Below, piece by piece: positions 1 to 4,657 of a stretch of 5,064 nt of DNA. Position numbers and translations under genes: made by a program. The stretch comes from Methylotetracoccus sp. (lineage in GTDB: Bacteria > Pseudomonadota > Gammaproteobacteria > Methylococcales > Methylococcaceae), in NCBI GenBank assembly GCA_025458755.1, contig JALORT010000230.1, positions 1 through 5,064 on the forward strand. The letters run 5' to 3'. Every line of letters begins with the position of its first letter. Position 1 is the stretch's first letter. Under the pieces are notes generated by a model that saw only the letters and a program-made list of their open reading frames with translations, was not told the origin of the DNA and did not search any database.

Positions 1-501
1 ATTGCGGTTTGGGAAGGGCACAAATACACCAAGGAAGAGATTTGGTTTTTTGTAAAGGCAAAGCCGTATTTCATCGATGAGGATGGGAATTATATCCTCG
101 ATCTTCATATTGGGCTCAAAATAACCAACAACGAGTCGCTTAAGGAATACGATTGGAGTTTTTCCTATACCAAAGACAACGGAAAGAAAGTAACATTCAA
201 AAAGGACCACAAAGATCGGGTGGCACTTACTTTGACCAGAAAGGAAAAGGAGGTCGCGAAATGGCTGTTTTTCATTCGCGGCCAAAAAAAAGTAATCCCG
301 CACCGAGGACACGTCCTCCGGAAACTGGAACTCGAAGAGTGTCTTTCCGAGAAGCTCGTCTGGCGCGTACCCGAATGTCCTGCCGACGCCCTCGGACACG
401 CAGGTGAAGCGTCCGCTGGCATCGACCTCATAGATCACCAGAGCGGCCGCGTCCAGCACCTGGCGCAAGCGCGCTCAGCAACTCTTGATCCTCATGGGTG
501 A
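1..501 (+). CDS. Partial hypothetical protein, unrecognised; genuine coding probably only to about 290
   Basis: The frame is open from the first base to a TGA at 499-501, so the N terminus lies outside the window. Up to about residue 96 the translation looks like real protein: it alternates charged and aromatic residues, with stretches such as DEDGNYILDLHIGL and KEYDWSFSYTKDNGKK, and is rich in Lys, Asp, Trp and Phe. I recognise no family. From about 290 the same frame runs antisense to a recognisable PAS domain, and its translation becomes Arg/His/Leu-rich with no natural look, so the last 70 or so residues are probably an accidental extension. Base composition changes at the same place, from about 40% GC over 1-240 to about 64% over 301-420. 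The gene is therefore either truncated by a rearrangement or joined artificially. No signal peptide or membrane segment is visible in the part present. Confidence 0.45.
   Translation: MAVWEGHKYTKEEIWFFVKAKPYFIDEDGNYILDLHIGLKITNNESLKEYDWSFSYTKDNGKKVTFKKDHKDRVALTLTRKEKEVAKWLFFIRGQKKVIPHRGHVLRKLELEECLSEKLVWRVPECPADALGHAGEASAGIDLIDHQSGRVQHLAQARSATLDPHG
285..298. other. Junction between AT-richer fragment and GC-rich sensor gene
   Basis: Two unrelated coding sequences on opposite strands meet here: the plus-strand hypothetical protein from the left and the minus-strand PAS domain from the right. A run of eight A's at about 284-291 lies at the boundary. GC content jumps from about 40% to above 60%. 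No target-site duplication, terminal inverted repeat or transposase is visible within the window. An assembly chimera, a deletion or an insertion end would each explain it. Confidence 0.55.
291..474 (-). pseudogene. PAS domain remnant, frameshifted downstream part of the GAF sensor gene
   Basis: On the minus strand, in the frame one base off the GAF reading frame, codons from 474 downwards give a convincing PAS-domain start. It runs from RLRQVLDAAALVIYEVD through SGRFTCVSEGVGRTFGYAPD to ELLGKTLFEFQFPEDV. The pattern of a hydrophobic strand, the G-R-F-T-x-V-S-E turn, F-G-Y-x-x-D-E-L-L-G-K and a trailing P-E-D-V is typical of PAS_4/PAS_9-type sensor domains. The domain breaks off after VRDYF at about 290, where the DNA changes character, so the second half of the PAS fold and any output domain (kinase, GGDEF or other) are missing. 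It has no start of its own and is best read as the continuation of the GAF gene. Confidence 0.6.
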
Positions 502-913
502 ATTCGTGCGGTCGATCGTCGAGCAGACAGGTCACCGCCACCGCGCTCCCATCGTTGTCGATCGAGGGAAAACCGCAGTATGAGTAGGCGTTGTGATCCT
601 GCAGGAAGCTGGCTTCGGGAAAGCGCTCCGTCACACGGTCATAAATACGAATGTCTTTGCTTTTCTCGACGGTTGCACACGGCGTGGACTCGAGCGGGCA
701 ATGGCCCGCGTTGATGAGCACCTCTCCCTGCACATAGACGCTCAGGAAATAGAGTTCGCGGCCACGAATCTCCGACAGGCAAACGACCTTGACATCCAGC
801 AGTTCCCCGATCATCCGCGCCACGTGGACGAAGATGTCCATCGGGTCACCGGACAGCGTCATGCTCAGTTCATAGAGCCGCTTGAGGCGGTCTACTTCCT
901 TTGAAGGGGACAC
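428..913 (-). CDS. GAF domain sensor protein, frameshifted and truncated
   Basis: A GTG at 913-911 starts a 161-residue reading frame, and no other start codon lies upstream in this frame as far as I traced it. Residues 5-20 form a short amphipathic helix. Residues about 22-147 form a GAF domain, with MIGELLDVKVVCLSEIRG, a conserved GHCPLESTPCATVEKSKD segment, an AYCGFP-like AYSYCGFPSIDN loop, VAVTCLLDD and the closing EFTHEDQELL helix. Cysteines at 72, 79 and 113 lie in the pocket segments. GAF domains bind small ligands or cofactors and usually sit N-terminal to PAS, kinase or GGDEF modules, acting in the cytoplasm. The last 11 residues (PGAGRGRSGDL) are out-of-frame, because a PAS domain continues in the neighbouring frame, so the product is probably non-functional unless the frameshift is a sequencing error. 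The start is weakly supported: the nearest GAGG on the minus strand lies about 12 bases upstream. The gene is divergent from pncA. Confidence 0.65.
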   Translation of the reverse strand: MSPSKEVDRLKRLYELSMTLSGDPMDIFVHVARMIGELLDVKVVCLSEIRGRELYFLSVYVQGEVLINAGHCPLESTPCATVEKSKDIRIYDRVTERFPEASFLQDHNAYSYCGFPSIDNDGSAVAVTCLLDDRPHEFTHEDQELLSALAPGAGRGRSGDL

Positions 914-1067
914 GGTGGGGCTGAGCCTCGTGATCGGTGACGGAAAGCGGTAACCGCGGCTTGTCGTCCAACGATGTCTCCGCGCAGCCCGCTTGTCAAG
1001 CCGGACTGCAGGCGGGCCGAACGGTTTCTCAGGCCGGACGAGGTCCCCTGGAACTCCGGATGCGCCG

Positions 1068-1098
1068 TGTCAATGCGTGTCGCAAAGGGCCATTGACA
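1068..1098. repeat. Inverted repeat TGTCAATG / CATTGACA, possible operator
   Basis: TGTCAATG at 1068-1075 and CATTGACA at 1091-1098 are perfect 8-bp reverse complements with a 15-base spacer. Their centres are 23 bp apart, about two helical turns, which suits a dimeric regulator binding one DNA face. The right arm contains the candidate -35 box of the pncA promoter, so a bound protein would block RNA polymerase. I cannot match it to a named NAD regulator (NadR, NiaR, NrtR, NadQ) by eye. It may also be chance. Confidence 0.35.
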
Positions 1099-1121
1099 AA
1101 CACAGAGCCGGAGTCCATGTT
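1093..1121 (+). promoter_or_regulatory. Candidate sigma-70 promoter for pncAB
   Basis: A perfect -35 TTGACA at 1093-1098 is followed after 17 bp by CATGTT at 1116-1121, a weak -10 (3 of 6 matches). Transcription would begin near 1128, leaving a 5' leader of about 130 bases before pncA. The -35 is strong and correctly oriented, but the poor -10 suggests either an activated promoter or a false match. Confidence 0.35.
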
Positions 1122-1224
1122 CCGCGCAGTGCGGGGATCTTCCTGGCCGGTGGCGCAGGCCGTTTTTCGTCGCGCCATATCGCCAAAACCCTTTGATTCG
1201 CAGGCGACGCACCCGGGGGTGCCC

Positions 1225-1253
1225 GGAGGTGTCGGGTGAGTTCGGAGCGAGGT
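1225..1253 (+). promoter_or_regulatory. Two overlapping ribosome binding options for pncA
   Basis: GGAGGT at 1225-1230 lies five bases before GTG 1236, and GAGGTG at 1248-1253 lies just before ATG 1260, in the same frame. ATG 1260 is preferred because ATG is the stronger codon and the extra eight residues (MSSERGDC) add nothing conserved. The first site lies partly inside a potential CCGGG-GGTG-CCCGG hairpin (1213-1226), which would weaken it. Confidence 0.4.
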
Positions 1254-1259
1254 GATTGC

Positions 1260-1916
1260 ATGGGAAACAAACGATCGGCGGATGGTGTTCCGCAGGCGGC
1301 TGAGAATTTCGGCCCGAAGCGCGATGTCAACAACCCAGTGCGGCTCCGACAAGGCGATGCCCTGGTCATCGAAGATGTGCAAAACGACTTTCTGCCCGGG
1401 GGCAGTCTGCCCGTGCCGCAAGGCGATGCCGTGATTGCGCCGCTGAACCGCTGCATCGCGCAGTTCCGGGAGCGCGGATTGCCGGTGATCGCAACCCGCG
1501 ACTGGCATCCCGCGAATCACTGTTCCTTTCAACAGTACGGGGGCGACTGGCCGCCGCACTGCGTCGTCGATTCGGTCGGCGCCGAATTCGCTCCGGACTT
1601 GCAGTTGCCTGGGGACGCTTGGGTGATCGACAAGGCCACCGATCCCGATCGGGAAGCCTTTTCAGTCTTTGCGGTTGCAGATTTCGCCCGACAGGTGCGA
1701 AGCCGAGGCATCCGGCGCCTGTTCGTCGGCGGTCTGGCGACCGAATACTGCGTCCGGGCGACGGTACTCGACGCCCTCAAGCACCGATTCCGGGTCGTGT
1801 TGTTAGTGGATGCCGTGCGTGCCATCGATAGGCAGAGCGGTGATGGAGATCATGCGATCCGGGAGATGACCGAGGCCGGAGCCGAAGTGTGGCGCTCGGA
1901 AGACCTCGCGCGATGA
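1260..1916 (+). CDS. pncA: Nicotinamidase (isochorismatase-like hydrolase)
   Basis: This is predicted to hydrolyse nicotinamide to nicotinate and ammonia (EC 3.5.1.19) in the cytoplasm, the entry step of NAD salvage. The 218-residue product has the cysteine hydrolase fold and the full nicotinamidase signature. The catalytic triad is Asp39 in DVQNDFLPGG, Lys125 in DKATDPDREAFS and Cys164 in GGLATEYCVRAT. The metal-binding set is Asp81 and His83 in TRDWHP and His100 in WPPHCV. The GAEF segment and TDPD loop are typical of true nicotinamidases rather than isochorismatases. About 30 residues before the first core strand (DALVIED) form an N-terminal extension of low conservation. A GTG start at 1236 would add eight residues; ATG 1260 has GAGGTG upstream and is chosen. 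The stop overlaps the pncB start as ATGA, indicating translational coupling to the next enzyme of the pathway, which strongly supports the assignment. Confidence 0.9.
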   Translation: MGNKRSADGVPQAAENFGPKRDVNNPVRLRQGDALVIEDVQNDFLPGGSLPVPQGDAVIAPLNRCIAQFRERGLPVIATRDWHPANHCSFQQYGGDWPPHCVVDSVGAEFAPDLQLPGDAWVIDKATDPDREAFSVFAVADFARQVRSRGIRRLFVGGLATEYCVRATVLDALKHRFRVVLLVDAVRAIDRQSGDGDHAIREMTEAGAEVWRSEDLAR

Positions 1917-3250
1917 GTCAGCAGCAAAGCGCGCTGCTTACGGACCTGTATCAGCTGACGATGCTACAGGCGTATTTCCTCGAGGGTATGGAAGAGCCAG
2001 CCAGCTTCGAGTTGTTCGTCCGAAAGTTTCCGTCGCACCGGAATTTTCTGCTGGCCATGGGGCTCGAGCAGGTGCTGGAATACCTAGAAACCTTCGGTTT
2101 CACCGAAAACGACTGCGCTTGGCTGGAAAGCACAGGTTTATTCCGGCCCGACTTTCTGGATTATCTCTCGGCGCTCCGCTTCGAAGGCGATGTCGATGCA
2201 ATGCCCGAGGGGACCGCGTTTTTTCCCGACGAACCGATCATTCGCGTGACCGCTCCGCTGCCGCAGGCCCAGGTCATCGAAACCCGCCTGATCAATCTGC
2301 TGCAGTTTCAGACGATGATTGCATCCAAAGCGGTGCGTTCGGTGCTCGCCGCGGCCGGCCGAATCCTGGTCGATTTCGGTATGCGGCGGGCGCACGGCGC
2401 CGAGGCTGCTCTGCTAGCGGCGCGAGCCAGCTATGCGGCGGGATTCGCGGGGACCTCGAATGTGCTGGCCGGCCAGTGGTTTGACATCCCGTTGTTTGGC
2501 ACGATGGCGCATTCCTACATCATGGCGCACGATGACGAGACGGAAGCCTTTGCCCGTTTTGCGACTTCGCTGCCCGCGGAGCGTCTGGTGCTGCTGGTCG
2601 ATACTTATGACACCCTCGAAGCGGTCCGCAAGATCATCGGCATGGCCTCGGACGGGCCAAAGCCCTCGGCCGCACCCCGGTGGATTCGGCTCGACAGCGG
2701 CGATCTCGGCGCGTTGGCGGCGGACAGCCGCAAGCTCCTGGACGACGGCAACCTTGCCGGCTGTCGCATCTTCGCCAGCGGCGACCTGGATGAATACGCC
2801 ATCCGCGCGCTGATGGCGGCCGGGGCGCCGATCGACGGCTTCGGAGTCGGTACCCGGCTGGTCACGTCCGATGATGCCCCGTTCCTGAATTGCGCCTACA
2901 AGTTACAGGAATACGCGGGGAAGCCCAGACGGAAGCGCTCCCGGGGCAAGGCGACCTGGCCCGGGCGTCGGCAGGTGTTCCGGCAACACGATGGGCAGGG
3001 CCGGATGGCCGGTGACGTCATCGCGCTGGCGGATGAGTTGCAGCCAGGGGAAGCCTTGCTGCAGCCGGCGATGCGTCACGGCAAACCGTGGGCCCCTCGC
3101 GCTAACGTGCTTGACGCGGCCAGACAGCGGATCGCCGATCATCTCGCTTGCTTGCCCGAGCGGCTGCAGTCACTGGAGCCGGCGCGGCTCTATCGGGTCG
3201 AAATCTCCGAGTCGCTGCGGAACCTTGCTGCCTGCATGGAGCGCGTCTAG
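1913..3250 (+). CDS. pncB: Nicotinate phosphoribosyltransferase
   Basis: This enzyme should couple ATP hydrolysis to joining nicotinate and PRPP, giving nicotinate mononucleotide (EC 6.3.4.21), the step after PncA in NAD salvage. The 445-residue length fits the family. Visible markers are the N-terminal ALLTDLYQLTMLQAYF helix (7-22), FELFVRKFP (32-40), an LLQFQTMIASKA segment (129-140), DFGMRRAHG (154-162), TSNVLAG (181-187) and GTMAHSY (196-202). His200 in the last of these corresponds to the catalytic/phospho-acceptor histidine region. LVDTYDT follows at 228-234, RLDSGDLG at 259-266, FASGDLDEY at 287-295 and GFGVGTRLVTS at 309-319; the last three form the phosphoribosyl-phosphate site. A GKATWPGRRQVFR segment (345-357) is typical of the proteobacterial/actinobacterial subfamily, with unusually basic residues just before it. 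The ATG at 1913 is chosen because it overlaps the pncA stop; a further 8-residue upstream extension would lie inside pncA. Confidence 0.93.
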   Translation: MSQQQSALLTDLYQLTMLQAYFLEGMEEPASFELFVRKFPSHRNFLLAMGLEQVLEYLETFGFTENDCAWLESTGLFRPDFLDYLSALRFEGDVDAMPEGTAFFPDEPIIRVTAPLPQAQVIETRLINLLQFQTMIASKAVRSVLAAAGRILVDFGMRRAHGAEAALLAARASYAAGFAGTSNVLAGQWFDIPLFGTMAHSYIMAHDDETEAFARFATSLPAERLVLLVDTYDTLEAVRKIIGMASDGPKPSAAPRWIRLDSGDLGALAADSRKLLDDGNLAGCRIFASGDLDEYAIRALMAAGAPIDGFGVGTRLVTSDDAPFLNCAYKLQEYAGKPRRKRSRGKATWPGRRQVFRQHDGQGRMAGDVIALADELQPGEALLQPAMRHGKPWAPRANVLDAARQRIADHLACLPERLQSLEPARLYRVEISESLRNLAACMERV

Positions 3251-3283
3251 CGGCGTCAGCACTGCCGTAATCGCAAAAGACTA

Positions 3284-3312
3284 TTGCCTCGTTTCTATAT
3301 TTCGAATATTCT
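3284..3312 (+). promoter_or_regulatory. Candidate promoter for the ars operon, possibly giving a leaderless arsR mRNA
   Basis: TTGCCT at 3284-3289 and TATTCT at 3307-3312 each match the sigma-70 consensus at 4 of 6 positions and are separated by an ideal 17 bp. The start of transcription would then fall at about 3318-3320, on the A of the arsR ATG (3319). Consistent with that, no Shine-Dalgarno sequence precedes the ATG; the bases are CTAGAAAA. A second -10-like TATATT at 3296-3301 lacks a good -35. The 50 bases before arsR are strikingly AT-rich compared with the flanking genes. Confidence 0.5.
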
Positions 3313-3316
3313 AGAA
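3301..3316. promoter_or_regulatory. Overlapping palindromes, likely ArsR operator
   Basis: TTCGAA (3301-3306), GAATATTC (3304-3311) and TTCTAGAA (3309-3316) are three perfect palindromes that overlap in the candidate -10 region and abut the arsR start. ArsR repressors bind AT-rich dyads near their own promoter, so autoregulation at this site is the likely reading. I cannot say which of the three dyads is the binding centre. Confidence 0.45.
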
Positions 3317-3318
3317 AA

Positions 3319-3723
3319 ATGAAAACAGACCTCGCAGTCAAAGCACTTGCGGCGCTGGCCCAAGAAACCCGGCTCTCTATCTTCCGCCTGCTGGTTCAGG
3401 CTGGTGAACCGGGCATTGCAGCGGGTGAAATAGCCCGGAACTTGGGTGTCCCCAACGCGACGCTGTCGTTTCACCTGAAGGAGTTGGTCAACGCCGACTT
3501 GGTCCGGGCACGGCAGGAAAGCCGCTTTATCTATTACGCGGCCAACTTTGCGGTGATGAACGAGCTGCTGGGTTTTCTGACCGAGAATTGCTGCGGCGGG
3601 CAACCCTGCGGAACCGACACGGTCCCGTGCATGTCGGGTGACTCCCAGACCGCTCAGACCTCACCGCCTCGTTCAGCACCGGACCCGTCAACCACACCGA
3701 GCACGAGAGGCCAACTGTCATGA
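3319..3723 (+). CDS. arsR: ArsR/SmtB-family arsenic-responsive repressor
   Basis: This is a 134-residue winged-helix repressor that should bind the ars promoter as a dimer and release it on binding As(III). Residues 3-28 form the first helices (ALAALAQETRLSIFRLLV). The helix-turn-helix spans about 34-57 (AAGEIARNLGVPNATLSFHL), and the wing is at about 63-75 (RARQESRFIYYAA). The classical ELCVCDL metal motif of R773-type ArsR is absent. Instead, the cysteines Cys91, Cys92, Cys97 and Cys104 cluster after the last helix. This resembles the C-terminal CC-x(5)-C site known from Acidithiobacillus ferrooxidans ArsR, with one residue fewer between the pair and the third Cys. Residues 105-134 are a Ser/Thr/Pro-rich, probably disordered tail that ends in an ATGA overlap with arsC. 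The ATG at 3319 is the only conventional start after an in-frame stop at 3268, and it lacks an evident Shine-Dalgarno sequence. Confidence 0.92.
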   Translation: MKTDLAVKALAALAQETRLSIFRLLVQAGEPGIAAGEIARNLGVPNATLSFHLKELVNADLVRARQESRFIYYAANFAVMNELLGFLTENCCGGQPCGTDTVPCMSGDSQTAQTSPPRSAPDPSTTPSTRGQLS

Positions 3724-4235
3724 AAGATCAGATCTACAACGTCTTGTTCCTCTGTACCGGCAACTCCGCCCGCAGCATCATGGCCGAAGGCCTGTTGACT
3801 CAATTGGGCGCTGGCCGCTTTCGTGCCTACAGTGCGGGCAGTCATCCGACCGGAACGGTCAATCCGTTTGCGGTGGAAAAACTGCAAAGGGAAGGCATCG
3901 ACACCGCGCACGCCCGGAGCAAGAGCTGGGACGAGTTCGTACAGCCGGGTGCACCGCGGCTGGATTTCGTGATCACCGTCTGCGACAACGCGGCGGCGGA
4001 AGTCTGCCCCTCCTGGCCGGGACAGCCGATCACCGCGCATTGGGGTGTGTTCGATCCGGCGGCGGTCGAGGGTTCGGAGGGTGAAAAGCGGCTGGCTTTT
4101 GCCAAAGCCTTTGCGATTCTGGAACGGCGCATCGCCCTGTTCGCGAACCTGAACCCCGCCAGCCTGGAGCGGCTCGCGCTGGAACAGAGGGTCCGCGACA
4201 TTGGACGTACCGCCAGTTCCAAAGCCAGCGAATAG
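3720..4235 (+). CDS. arsC: Arsenate reductase, low-molecular-weight phosphatase type
   Basis: This cytoplasmic enzyme reduces As(V) to As(III) before export. The 171-residue protein begins with the LMW-PTP phosphate loop NVLFLCTGNSARS (C-x5-R: Cys12 to Arg18). The redox pair is Cys88 in VITVCDN and Cys96 in EVCPSWPG, eight residues apart. The general-acid Asp112 lies in HWGVFDPA. This is the PTP-fold reductase lineage that forms a Cys cascade and is recycled by thioredoxin or, in some clades, glutaredoxin or mycothiol; the sequence does not show which. It is unrelated to the glutaredoxin-type ArsC of plasmid R773. The C-terminal part (after about residue 120) is a longer helical extension than in the plasmid pI258 enzyme. 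Its ATG overlaps the arsR stop (ATGA), with GAGAGG about nine bases upstream, so it is probably translationally coupled to the repressor. Confidence 0.95.
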   Translation: MKDQIYNVLFLCTGNSARSIMAEGLLTQLGAGRFRAYSAGSHPTGTVNPFAVEKLQREGIDTAHARSKSWDEFVQPGAPRLDFVITVCDNAAAEVCPSWPGQPITAHWGVFDPAAVEGSEGEKRLAFAKAFAILERRIALFANLNPASLERLALEQRVRDIGRTASSKASE

Positions 4236-4278
4236 TCGACTGGCCACCCAACCTTCACCTTGCCACCGAGAAGTTGCC

Positions 4279-4641
4279 ATGAAAAAACTCGAAATTTATG
4301 AAGCGGCGCTGTGCTGTTCCACCGGCGTGTGTGGCGTCGATGTGGACCAGACCCTGGTGAACTTCGCCGCCGATGTGGACTGGGCGAAGCGGAATAGCGC
4401 TCAGATCGAGCGCTTCAACTTGGCCCAGCAGCCCACCGCGTTTGCCGAGAATCCCGTCGTCAAGAGCTTTCTGGAGCGCTCGGGTCAGGATGCCTTGCCG
4501 TTGATTCTGGTGGACGGCGAGGTGGCGCTGGCCGGCCGCTACCCGAACCGTGCCGAGCTGGCCCGCTGGGCAGGAATGCCATCCGCAGGCACCGAATCAA
4601 CAGGCTCGGGAGGCTGCTGTTCCGGGAGTCGCTGCTGCTGA
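4279..4641 (+). CDS. arsD: Arsenite metallochaperone / co-repressor ArsD
   Basis: ArsD binds As(III) and hands it to the ArsA ATPase; in R773 it also acts as a weak second repressor. From ATG 4279 the product is 120 residues, the same length as the R773 protein. It has the family hallmark MKKLEIYEAALCCSTGVCG, with the transfer cysteines Cys12, Cys13 and Cys18, followed by a thioredoxin-like fold (FNLAQQPTAF, then LPLILVDGEVALAGRYP, cis-Pro region at 74). The C terminus carries two vicinal pairs, Cys113-Cys114 and Cys119-Cys120, matching the pairs known in R773 ArsD. The frame is open further upstream to a TTG at 4201, but that start lies inside arsC and encodes nothing family-like; GAGAAG lies just before ATG 4279. 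It sits 43 bases after arsC and 16 before arsA. Confidence 0.95.
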   Translation: MKKLEIYEAALCCSTGVCGVDVDQTLVNFAADVDWAKRNSAQIERFNLAQQPTAFAENPVVKSFLERSGQDALPLILVDGEVALAGRYPNRAELARWAGMPSAGTESTGSGGCCSGSRCC

Positions 4642-4657
4642 ACGGACGAGATTCCTG

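Larger units (their letters stand above)
914..1259. other. Divergent intergenic region between sensor gene and pncA
   Basis: This stretch of about 346 bases holds no convincing gene; the open frames through it have low-complexity Arg/Pro/Ala translations. It contains TTGACA elements on both strands: + at 1093-1098, and - reading 999-994 and 1073-1068. It also contains an 8-bp inverted repeat (1068-1075 and 1091-1098), a near-palindrome GCTTGTCAAGC at 991-1001, and a GC-rich potential hairpin just before the pncA ribosome binding sites. It probably serves as the regulatory region for pncAB and perhaps the sensor gene. I saw no tRNA, riboswitch or T-tract terminator. Confidence 0.5.

Noticed and set aside
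1..290. Minus-strand continuation of the PAS frame to the left window edge
   Set aside because: The frame is open to position 1 but its translation becomes Phe/Leu/Val-rich without PAS features, while the plus strand reads as a natural charged protein.
593..904. Plus-strand open frame opposite the GAF gene
   Set aside because: The minus-strand translation has clear GAF motifs; the plus-strand translation does not resemble a protein family.
914..1259. Riboswitch or small RNA in the pncA leader
   Set aside because: Only short GC-rich stems are visible and no known NAD-related riboswitch core could be recognised.
892..1559. Long open frames on the minus strand opposite pncA and its upstream region
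   Set aside because: They overlap the conserved pncA coding frame and have Arg/Pro-rich translations with no domain pattern; this is typical antisense openness in GC-rich DNA.
3251..3275. Possible terminator after pncB (CGGC / GCCG stem)
   Set aside because: The stem is only 4 bp with a 9-base loop and has no following T-tract.
3654..4280. A 208-residue minus-strand open frame opposite arsR and arsC
   Set aside because: It is wholly antisense to arsC, which has all catalytic residues, and shows no recognisable motif.
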